64,000 nucleotides of DNA, from contig NZ_JAEACP010000017.1 of the NCBI RefSeq assembly GCF_015999335.1, positions 1-64,000 of the forward strand, in the 5' to 3' direction. The DNA comes from Tabrizicola soli (lineage in GTDB: Bacteria > Pseudomonadota > Alphaproteobacteria > Rhodobacterales > Rhodobacteraceae). Shown here piece by piece: positions 57,960 through 64,000 of this stretch; within the stretch, counting starts at the first letter, position 1; each line of letters starts with the position of its first letter. The position numbers and the translations under genes were made by a program. The notes below the pieces were generated by a model, which made no database searches, was not told the DNA's origin, and saw nothing but the letters and a program-made list of their open reading frames with translations.

Positions 57960-58631
57960 ATGGAACAGGACCTTCGCATCGACCATCCCGTCACGACCCT
58001 GCGCGCCCTGGCGGTGGACAAGCTGCGCCAGGCGATCATCTCGGGGCGCTTCACCTCGGGCGAGCGCCTGGTCGAGCGGGCGCTGTGCGACCAGCTGGGC
58101 GTCTCCCGCTCGATCGTGCGCGAGGCGATCCGCTATCTTGAGGCGGAAGGGCTGGTCGAGACCCAGCCCCGCTCGGGCCCGGTGGTGGCGCGGCTTGACT
58201 GGCGGGACGCCCGACAGATCTACGATATCCGCCGCCTGCTCGAGGCCGACGCCGCCGCCGATTGCGCCAGAGAGGCCGGCGAGGCCACCGCCACCCGGCT
58301 TCGCGCCGCGCTGGCCGAGCTGAACCGCAGTTTCGCCGAAGGCAGCCCCACCCAGCTTTATGCCGCGACGACCGCCTTCTATGAGGTCATCTTCCTCGCC
58401 GCGGGCCACAACATCGCCTGGGACATCGTACAGCGGCTGAACGGGCGGATCTCGCGGCTGCGCGCGCTGACGCTGGCAAGTTCGAACCGGCGCGTTTCAG
58501 GGCCCGCCCATATGGCGCGCATCTGCGAGGCGATCTGCGCCCGCAATCCGGAAGCCGCCGCCGCCGCGGTCAACGACCACCTGCGGGACGCGGCCGAGAT
58601 CGCCCGCCAGACCCTGGAGACATCGCCATGA
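57960..58631 (+). CDS. GntR-family transcriptional regulator (FCD/FadR subfamily)
   Basis: A 223-residue regulator. The N-terminal winged helix shows DKLRQAIISGRFTSGERLVERALCDQLGVSRSIVREAIRYLEAEGLV. The C-terminal all-helical FCD domain (about residues 85-215) carries the metal/ligand-binding Asp and His positions in YDIRRLLEADAAAD, FYEVIFLAAGHN and VNDHLRDA. It diverges from the monooxygenase operon and is the probable repressor responding to the pathway substrate. It is coupled (ATGA) to the DUF1330 gene. Confidence 0.92.
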   Translation: MEQDLRIDHPVTTLRALAVDKLRQAIISGRFTSGERLVERALCDQLGVSRSIVREAIRYLEAEGLVETQPRSGPVVARLDWRDARQIYDIRRLLEADAAADCAREAGEATATRLRAALAELNRSFAEGSPTQLYAATTAFYEVIFLAAGHNIAWDIVQRLNGRISRLRALTLASSNRRVSGPAHMARICEAICARNPEAAAAAVNDHLRDAAEIARQTLETSP

Positions 58632-58912
58632 GCGCCTACTGGATCGCACATGTCACCGTGACCGACCCCGAGGCCTACAAGCAATACCAGGAACGTGCCG
58701 CGCGCGTCTTTGCGGACCATGGCGCCACTTTTCTGGCGCGGGGAGGCGAGGCCGATGTCCGCGAGGGGCCGGAGATGCAGCGCCATGTGATCATCCGCTT
58801 CGCCTCGCTGGCCGAGGCGCGGGCCTGCTACGACTCGGCGGCCTATCAGGAAGCCCGGCGCTATCGCGACAAGGCGGCCGTCGCGCATGTCACCATCGTT
58901 GACGGCGTCTGA
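58628..58912 (+). CDS. DUF1330 family protein
   Basis: A 94-residue protein with the ferredoxin-like dimeric alpha/beta barrel pattern of DUF1330: AYWIAHVTVTDPEAYKQYQE, GATFLARGG, HVIIRFASLAEARACYDSAAYQ, and a basic ARRYRD helix. Relatives are small dimers of unknown function. Co-transcribed with gntR, it may belong to the monooxygenase pathway, for example as an isomerase or decyclising helper; that is inference. Confidence 0.88.
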   Translation: MSAYWIAHVTVTDPEAYKQYQERAARVFADHGATFLARGGEADVREGPEMQRHVIIRFASLAEARACYDSAAYQEARRYRDKAAVAHVTIVDGV

Positions 58913-58975
58913 CCGGGACAGGTTGCGTTTGAAGTCGCATCTTCGATGCCAATTCCCGGCGGGGCAGCCTTTGCA

Positions 58976-59019
58976 TTGACTTAGATCAAGTCTGCCGGTC
59001 GTGTTTCATGCGTTACTTT
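58976..59019 (+). promoter_or_regulatory. FNR-type box and promoter of the heme-copper enzyme operon
   Basis: TTGAC-TTAG-ATCAA (58976-58989) fits the FNR/FnrL anaerobox TTGAT-N4-ATCAA with one change. A possible -10 TACTTT (59014-59019) places the box near -42, the class II activation position. The leader to the first gene is about 185 nt. Confidence 0.75.
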
Positions 59020-59209
59020 GCCCTAGCCCACATCGCGCCGCATCCAGGGCGCGGAGATGAGCTGCACCGGACGTCTGTGTTCGGGAAGTTCCGGTGACGA
59101 CCTGAAAAGAGGTGTTTGCATGCAATCCCGGCGGCGGCGTCGAGGGAACGGGAAGTATTGTTTTCCAGGGAGATGACGCTGTGTCCGCCCAAATCAGGGA
59201 GGGACAGAA

Positions 59210-59386
59210 ATGGACGACAAGACCGAGGCCCCGGCGAAAGACGGGAGCCCGCCGAAGGACGAGCCTTTCATGCAGCAGGTCCTGGACAATCCGTTCCTGC
59301 TCCTGTTCCTCGGGATCACCATCCCGACGGTGCTTTACATCGTCTGGGGGGTCATGGAGATCGCCTCCATCCCCGTAGCAGATTGA
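59210..59386 (+). CDS. Small one-helix membrane protein heading the heme-copper operon
   Basis: A 58-residue ORF starting MDDKTEAPAKDGSPPKDEPF, with one transmembrane helix (about residues 28-50, FLLLFLGITIPTVLYIVWGVME). It has a strong AGGGAGGGA ribosome site and ends 12 nt before subunit II. Its place and topology suggest an accessory or assembly subunit of the heme-copper enzyme; single-helix subunits of this kind occur in several oxidase families. I do not recognise a named family. Confidence 0.78.
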   Translation: MDDKTEAPAKDGSPPKDEPFMQQVLDNPFLLLFLGITIPTVLYIVWGVMEIASIPVAD

Positions 59387-59398
59387 GCGGGTGCAATC

Positions 59399-59953
59399 AT
59401 GGCAATTCACCCGCCTTCAAACCGGCTCTGGTGGAAGGAGCCGATCCACGGCATCGAACTGGCCTGGATCGTGATCGCCTTCCTCTGGGGGCTGTTCATG
59501 TTCTTCTTCATGATCGCCTGGCATTTCATCGGCCAGCAGAACCTGTCCAACGAGACCTACAAGATCAAGCCCGAGGTCTATGCCGAACGGGTCGAGGCCT
59601 TTGCGGCCGAGTTCCAGGCCGTGGCCGACGACGGCACGCCGCTTGAGGAGGACGGGGTTCCGGTGGTCCGGCCGCCCGTCGGCGGCGACGCCTATATCCT
59701 GGCGCGGCTGTGGGAGTTCTGGCCCATTCTCGAGCTGAAGAAGGGCGAAAGCTACCGCATCCACCTGTCCTCGGCCGACTGGCAGCACGGCTTCTCGCTG
59801 CAGCCGACGAACATCAACATCTCGGTCCATCCGGGATACGAGCACATCATCACCCTGACTCCCACGGAAAGCGGCAGTTTCGGCATCGTCTGCAACGAAT
59901 TCTGCGGGATCGGCCATCATACGATGACCGGGCGCATCCGGATCGTGGATTGA
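59399..59953 (+). CDS. Heme-copper enzyme subunit II (CuA protein)
   Basis: A 184-residue protein with one N-terminal transmembrane helix (about residues 19-44) and a periplasmic cupredoxin domain. All CuA ligands are present: His130 (WQHGFSL), then Cys165, Glu167, Cys169, His173 and Met176 in CNEFCGIGHHTM. It therefore accepts electrons from a cytochrome c or similar donor. It is shorter than A-type subunit II and has one helix, as in B-type oxidases and NorS-like proteins. A charged insert (residues about 55-95) precedes the cupredoxin fold. Confidence 0.92.
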   Translation: MAIHPPSNRLWWKEPIHGIELAWIVIAFLWGLFMFFFMIAWHFIGQQNLSNETYKIKPEVYAERVEAFAAEFQAVADDGTPLEEDGVPVVRPPVGGDAYILARLWEFWPILELKKGESYRIHLSSADWQHGFSLQPTNINISVHPGYEHIITLTPTESGSFGIVCNEFCGIGHHTMTGRIRIVD

Positions 59954-59965
59954 GGGGGAACAGAG

Positions 59966-61696
59966 ATGACCACAATCGACCAGGGTGCGCTGAACGGAAC
60001 GCGCGCGGGAACCTCGTGGCGGGCCTGCCGCTTCTCGGGGCTGAGGATCGAGTCCAGCGCCGAGGCGCTGATCAAGGTGAATGCCGTGGCAGCGGTGCTG
60101 TTCCTGGCGCTTGGCGGGCTGATGGGCCTTATGGTGGCCCTGACCCGCTGGCCCGCGGTGCAGCTTCTGCCTGCGGAATGGTTCTATCTGGTGCTGACCG
60201 GGCATGGGGCCAACGTGCTTCTGTTCTGGATCATCTTCTTCGAGATCGCGGTGCTCTACTTTGCCTCGGCCGTGATCCTGGGATCGCGGCTGGCGGCGCC
60301 GAAGATCGCCTGGTTCGCCTTCCTTTTGATGGTGGTGGGCGCGGTGATGGCGAACTACGCGGTGCTGCGCGGCGATTCGACGGTGATGTTCACCTCGTAC
60401 CCGCCGATGATGGCCTCGCAGTGGTTCTACCTGTCGCTGATCATCTTCGCGGTCGGCGCGCTGATCGCGGTCTTCGTCTTCTTCGCCACCCTGGTCGTGG
60501 CAAAGAACGAAAGGACCTATGACGGGTCGGTGCCGCTGGTCACCTTCGGCGCGATCACGGCCGGCATCATCGCCGTCTTCACCCTGGCCTCGGGCGCGAT
60601 CATCCTGATCCCGACCTGGCTTTGGTCGCTGGGCCTGATCACCAACATCGACACGCTGATGTACAAGGTGGTCTGGTGGGGGATGGGTCATTCCAGCCAG
60701 CAGATCAACGTCTCGGCGCATGTGTCGATCTGGTATGCGATCGGGGCGATGGTCGTGGGGGCGAAGCCGCTGTCCGAGAAGGTCAGCCGGATGGCCTTCT
60801 TCATGTACATCCTGTTCCTGCAGCTCGCCTCGGCCCACCACATCCTGGCCGAGCCGGGCATGTCGTCGAGCTGGAAGATCGTGAACACCAGCTACATGAT
60901 GTATCTGGCGGTCATGGGCTCGATGATCCACGGGCTGACCGTGCCCGGCGCGATCGAGGCGGCGCAGCGGAGGAACGGCTTCACCCGCGGCGCCTTCGAA
61001 TGGCTGACCAAGGCGCCCTGGGGCAATCCGGCCTTTGCCGGCATGTTCCTGAGCCTGGTGATGTTCGGCTTCATCGGCGGCATCTCGGGCGTGGTGCTGG
61101 GGACGGAGCAGCTGAACGTCCTGATGCACAACACGATCTATGTGCCGGGCCATTTCCACGGCACGGTGGTGGCGGGCACGACGCTGGCCTTCATGGCGAT
61201 GACCTACCTGGTGGTGCCGCTGATCTTCCAGCGCGACATCCTCTGGCCCGGTCTGGCGAAGTGGCAGCCCTTCGTCTTCGGCATCGGCGCGGGTGGCATC
61301 TCGCTGTTCATGATGGGGGCGGGGACGCTGGGGGTGGCGCGGCGGCACTGGGACATGTCCCTGACCGACGCGGCCCATGCCTACGAGTTCCCGGCCGCGG
61401 CCTATCTGATGATGGGGCTGAACGGGATCTCCGCCATCATGGCGGCGGTTGGCGGGGTGATGTTCATCGTCATCGTCGTCGGCTCGATCCTGGCCGGGCC
61501 ACGGCTGGACCAGCCGGGCGCGAAACTGACCTTCCCGCTGCACGACAAGAGCCGCGAGGCGGTTTCGGAATACGGCAGCCATGCCACGCTGAAGCTTCCG
61601 GGGACGCTGATCCTGGTCGGCATCTTCTTCGCCTGCTTCATCCTCTACTACTTCGTGAACTGGAAATATCTGTCGGAACTCTGGCTTTTCAACTGA
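59966..61696 (+). CDS. Heme-copper oxidoreductase subunit I, putative NO reductase type
   Basis: A 576-residue protein with at least twelve helices. All six metal-ligand histidines are present: His80 (TGHGANVL) and His398 for the low-spin heme, His396 (PGHFHGTV) for the active-site heme, and His242, His291, His292 (MGHSSQQ; SAHHILAEPGM) for the active-site metal. Oxygen reductases have H-P-E-V-Y, with the Tyr cross-linked to His; here the line reads H-S-S-Q-Q, so Gln246 replaces the Tyr. HHILAEPGM resembles B-type enzymes. Together with the FNR box and senC this points to the norSY/sNOR or eNOR-like nitric oxide reductases derived from oxidases. Confidence 0.85.
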   Translation: MTTIDQGALNGTRAGTSWRACRFSGLRIESSAEALIKVNAVAAVLFLALGGLMGLMVALTRWPAVQLLPAEWFYLVLTGHGANVLLFWIIFFEIAVLYFASAVILGSRLAAPKIAWFAFLLMVVGAVMANYAVLRGDSTVMFTSYPPMMASQWFYLSLIIFAVGALIAVFVFFATLVVAKNERTYDGSVPLVTFGAITAGIIAVFTLASGAIILIPTWLWSLGLITNIDTLMYKVVWWGMGHSSQQINVSAHVSIWYAIGAMVVGAKPLSEKVSRMAFFMYILFLQLASAHHILAEPGMSSSWKIVNTSYMMYLAVMGSMIHGLTVPGAIEAAQRRNGFTRGAFEWLTKAPWGNPAFAGMFLSLVMFGFIGGISGVVLGTEQLNVLMHNTIYVPGHFHGTVVAGTTLAFMAMTYLVVPLIFQRDILWPGLAKWQPFVFGIGAGGISLFMMGAGTLGVARRHWDMSLTDAAHAYEFPAAAYLMMGLNGISAIMAAVGGVMFIVIVVGSILAGPRLDQPGAKLTFPLHDKSREAVSEYGSHATLKLPGTLILVGIFFACFILYYFVNWKYLSELWLFN

Positions 61697-61719
61697 ACCG
61701 AACTGACAGGAGCCAGCCC

Positions 61720-62601
61720 ATGCGCGACGCCATGACCATGACCGTCTCGATCCTGAAACTGCGGATCGGCTCGTTCATCGCCCTTGCCGCACTGGTCGGA
61801 ATCATGACCGGCGGCAGCCGGCTGGGCTGGCTGGAAGCGGCCGTCTTCACCCTCGCCGTGCTGGGCGCTTCCGGCGCGGCGGGGGCCTTCAACCAGTATT
61901 TCGAGCGCGACACCGACCGGCTGATGGCGCGCACCTTCAACCGGCCCTTCGCCAGCGGCCGACTGAAGGAGGGGCCGATCTGGCCGCTGACCTTCACCAT
62001 GCTGCTGGCGGCCTCGATCATCATGGGCTGGTCGGTCGGCGGCTCGCTGGCCGCCGTGCTGATCTTCCTCGGGGCCTTCACCTATGGCGTGGTCTATACC
62101 TTGTGGCTGAAGAAGCGCACGGTCTGGAACGTCGTGATCGGCGGCGCGGCCGGCAGTTTCGCGCTTCTGGCCGGGGCGGCGGCGGCGGCCGATCCCTTCG
62201 GCCCCGCGCTGGGGCCGGTGCCGATCCTGCTGGCCGCGACCCTGTTTCTCTGGACCCCGCCGCATTTCTGGGCGCTGGCCGCCCTGCGCCAGGAGGATTA
62301 CCGCCGTGCCGGGATCCCGATGCTGCCGGTCGTGACCGGGCCCGAGACCTGGGGGCCGGTGATCTTCATCCATGTCGCGGTGCTGGTGGTCCTGTCGCTT
62401 GGCCCGGTGTTCTACGGCCTGGGCCCGGTCTACTGGCTGTGCGCGGCGGGAGGGGGCCTCTGGTTCCTGGCGACCAGCTGGCGGCTGACGAACCAGCCGT
62501 CGAAACAGGCGGCCAGATCGACCTTCCGCGCCTCCTTGGGCCAGTTCGCCCTGCTGTCGCTTGGCGTGGTGCTGGATCGGGGCCTGGCATGGGCGTTCTG
62601 A
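61720..62601 (+). CDS. ctaB: Protoheme IX farnesyltransferase (heme o synthase)
   Basis: A 293-residue UbiA-family membrane enzyme that turns heme b into heme o. It shows the first Asp-rich prenyl-binding segment FNQYFERDTDRLMARTFNRPFASG, the YTLWLKKRTVWNVVIGGAAGS loop, and WTPPHFWALAALRQEDYRRAGIPMLPVV, all typical of CtaB/CyoE. Its presence inside the operon suggests the adjacent enzyme uses heme o or a. ATG 61720 follows GACAGGAG. The end overlaps senC by 13 nt. Confidence 0.94.
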   Translation: MRDAMTMTVSILKLRIGSFIALAALVGIMTGGSRLGWLEAAVFTLAVLGASGAAGAFNQYFERDTDRLMARTFNRPFASGRLKEGPIWPLTFTMLLAASIIMGWSVGGSLAAVLIFLGAFTYGVVYTLWLKKRTVWNVVIGGAAGSFALLAGAAAAADPFGPALGPVPILLAATLFLWTPPHFWALAALRQEDYRRAGIPMLPVVTGPETWGPVIFIHVAVLVVLSLGPVFYGLGPVYWLCAAGGGLWFLATSWRLTNQPSKQAARSTFRASLGQFALLSLGVVLDRGLAWAF

Positions 62602-63419
62602 GAAACGCCTGCCTTGCGGCCTGCCTGCTGGCCGTTGCCCCTGCCGCCCGGGCCGACACGCCGCGCCTCGATGCCGAGACCGCCTATGGGCAAAGCCAGG
62701 CGGCGATCGGCGGCCGGGTCTCGGAGCATGTGCTGACCGATCACAACGGCCAGCCGCTTGCCCTGGCCGACCTGCGCGGCAAGCCGCTGGTGGTCTCGCT
62801 GGTCTACACCAGCTGCGCCACGGTCTGCCCGATCACCACCGACTACCTGCGCGAGCAGGTCGTCACGGCCCGCCGCGCGGTCGGCGACGGGTTCGGCATC
62901 CTCACCTTCGGCTTCGACGCAAGCGGCGACCGGCCGGCGCAGCTTGCCGCCTTCGCCGGGACGCATGACCTGACCAGCATCGACGGCTGGCGGATCGCCA
63001 GCGCCGACCCCGAGACGACGACCGCCTTCCTTGAGGAGCTTGGCTTTTCCTACGCCACCCTTGCCGGCAGCTTCGAGCATGTGACGCAGACGACGATCCT
63101 GGACGCCGACGGCACCGTCTACCGCCAGGTCTATGGCGAGGCCTTCCCGCCCCAGGTGCTGATCCAGCCGCTGAAAGAGCTGGTGCTGGGCACCCATACC
63201 CGCTCCCTCGCGCCGCAGGACCTGTGGAACCGGATCAACTTCCTTTGCACCGTCTACAATCCGCTGACCGGCGCCTATCGCTTCGACTACGGCATCTTCT
63301 TCGGCATCTTCTTCGGCGCGGCCTCGCTGCTTCTGACCGGATTCTTCATCCTGCGGCTCTGGCTGGAGCGCAGGCGCGCGCTGCGGTCGCTGCGGGGACG
63401 GAACGAGGCCGCGTCATGA
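62589..63419 (+). CDS. senC: SCO1/SenC copper-delivery protein with C-terminal membrane anchor
   Basis: A 276-residue periplasmic thioredoxin-fold protein. A signal peptide (to about residue 22) precedes the copper site Cys76-x3-Cys80 (TSCATVCPITT) and His164 (FEHVTQTT). Unusually, residues about 234-257 form a transmembrane helix near the C-terminus (FFGIFFGAASLLLTGFFIL), whereas most SCO proteins are anchored at the N-terminus. It probably metallates the CuA centre of subunit II. It overlaps ctaB by 13 nt and the cytochrome b gene by ATGA. Confidence 0.9.
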   Translation: MGVLRNACLAACLLAVAPAARADTPRLDAETAYGQSQAAIGGRVSEHVLTDHNGQPLALADLRGKPLVVSLVYTSCATVCPITTDYLREQVVTARRAVGDGFGILTFGFDASGDRPAQLAAFAGTHDLTSIDGWRIASADPETTTAFLEELGFSYATLAGSFEHVTQTTILDADGTVYRQVYGEAFPPQVLIQPLKELVLGTHTRSLAPQDLWNRINFLCTVYNPLTGAYRFDYGIFFGIFFGAASLLLTGFFILRLWLERRRALRSLRGRNEAAS

Positions 63420-64000
63420 GCAGCCCCCGCCTTTGGGTCCGCAACGGTTTCGACCGGGCCGAACGCATCCTTGACCGCGCCTTCGGCCCGGACTGGAACC
63501 CGCTGGCCAAGCTTGGCCCGATCGGCTGGTTCCTGTTCTGGACGGTCGCGGCCACCGGCATCTACCTCTTCATCTTCTTCGACACCGGCGTCACCCAGGC
63601 CCATGCCTCGATCGAGTGGCTGACCAACGACCACTGGTGGCACGCGGGCCTGGCGCGCAGCCTGCACCGCTATGCCTCGGACCTGATGGTGCTGATGATG
63701 TTCCTGCACCTCTTGCGCGAATGGGCGCTGGACCGTTACCGGGGCAAGCGCTGGTTTTCCTGGCTGACCGGGGTCTTCGTGATCTGGTTCGTCTACCTCT
63801 CGGGCATCACCGGCTACTGGCTGGTCTGGGACAAGCTGGCGCAATATGTCGCCCTGACCACGACCGAGCTTCTGGACACGCTGGGCATCTTCGCCGAGCC
63901 GATCGCCCGCAACTTCCTGTCGCCGCAGACGCTGTCCAGCCGGTTCTTCACGCTGATGGTCTTCCTGCACATCGCCATTCCGCTGCTGCTGCTGCTGCTG
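63416..64000 (+). CDS. Cytochrome b/b6 N-terminal domain protein (runs off the window)
   Basis: The first 195 codons of a membrane diheme cytochrome b, open to the window end. His84 and His98, 14 apart in SLHRYASDLMVLMMFLH, match one pair of heme ligands. His185 (FLHIAIPLL) starts the second pair, whose partner would fall just beyond the edge. GVFVIWFVYLSGITGYWLVWD resembles the bc1/b6 third helix. It lacks a Rieske neighbour in view. Coupled to senC (ATGA), it may deliver quinol electrons to the operon's heme-copper enzyme. Confidence 0.85.
   Translation, partial: MSSPRLWVRNGFDRAERILDRAFGPDWNPLAKLGPIGWFLFWTVAATGIYLFIFFDTGVTQAHASIEWLTNDHWWHAGLARSLHRYASDLMVLMMFLHLLREWALDRYRGKRWFSWLTGVFVIWFVYLSGITGYWLVWDKLAQYVALTTTELLDTLGIFAEPIARNFLSPQTLSSRFFTLMVFLHIAIPLLLLLL

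Noticed and set aside
59417-61582. 721-codon open frame opposite subunits I and II
   Set aside because: Antisense shadow, low-complexity His/Arg/Asp-rich translation, no start signals.
59399-61696. Ordinary aa3-type cytochrome c oxidase
   Set aside because: Subunit I lacks HPEVY and the cross-linked Tyr, no subunit III follows before ctaB in view, and the promoter carries an FNR box.

Overview
The window looks like a chromosomal segment of an alphaproteobacterium, most likely from the Rhodobacterales (Rhodobacter/Paracoccus-like). The evidence is the very high GC content, a gpmI-envC-ctpA-rppH run, the Hsp20-DUF1150 pair, DUF2125 and DUF2189 proteins, a Sat-CysC fusion, an atpHAGDC operon without F0 genes, a CIRCE-controlled groESL, and short GTAGGGTG-type intergenic palindromes. 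I see no rRNA, tRNA, CRISPR array, prophage or insertion sequence.

Layout. 0.1-3.7 kb: divergent wobble-uridine tRNA modification genes (a stand-alone MnmC(o)-like oxidase and MnmD), then tandem EamA transporters. 3.8-8.3 kb: gpmI, an EnvC-like factor, ctpA and rppH. 8.6-12 kb: sat-cysC, a cytochrome b561, Hsp20/DUF1150 behind a sigma-32-type promoter, and a DUF465 protein. 12-19 kb: EamA/LysR divergon, purEK, a coupled Nudix-Gre-GNAT run, another EamA. 19-24 kb: groESL, a TraB/GumN protein, family II pyrophosphatase, a HAD phosphatase. 24.5-30.3 kb: MaoC hydratase, ribF, an acetyltransferase, a cysteine-cluster protein, threonine aldolase, prs, a PAP2 protein. 30.4-35.2 kb: F1 ATP synthase operon on the minus strand. 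35.5-44.2 kb: L,D-transpeptidase, methyltransferase, gloB, clpA, DUF2189, and a MotA/MotB-like pair with a very long periplasmic coiled coil. 44.2-53 kb: gamma-glutamylcyclotransferase, DUF2125, extensin-like protein, tyrA-hisC, homospermidine synthase, YqhA, rpsD, acuI.

The accessory and most interesting part is 53-64 kb. First comes a five-gene minus-strand operon (aldehyde dehydrogenase, luciferase-like flavin monooxygenase, flavin reductase with an extra C-terminal domain, alpha/beta hydrolase, DUF1185). It diverges from a GntR/FCD regulator, and a TGGTATACCA operator sits in the shared promoter. It looks like an oxygenative ring or chain cleavage pathway for an unidentified substrate.

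Next is an operon that runs off the right end, headed by an FNR-type box: a 58-residue one-helix protein, a CuA subunit II, a heme-copper oxidase subunit I, heme o synthase, a SenC/SCO protein with a C-terminal membrane anchor, and a cytochrome b. Subunit I keeps all six metal-ligand histidines but has Gln where oxygen reductases have the cross-linked Tyr. With the FNR box, this suggests a nitric oxide reductase-like member of the heme-copper family (norSY-senC/sNOR or eNOR type) rather than a standard oxidase.

Dispersed palindromes include a roughly 60-bp element in two copies 32 kb apart, each just after a stop codon, and seven copies of a 20-24 bp REP-like element.
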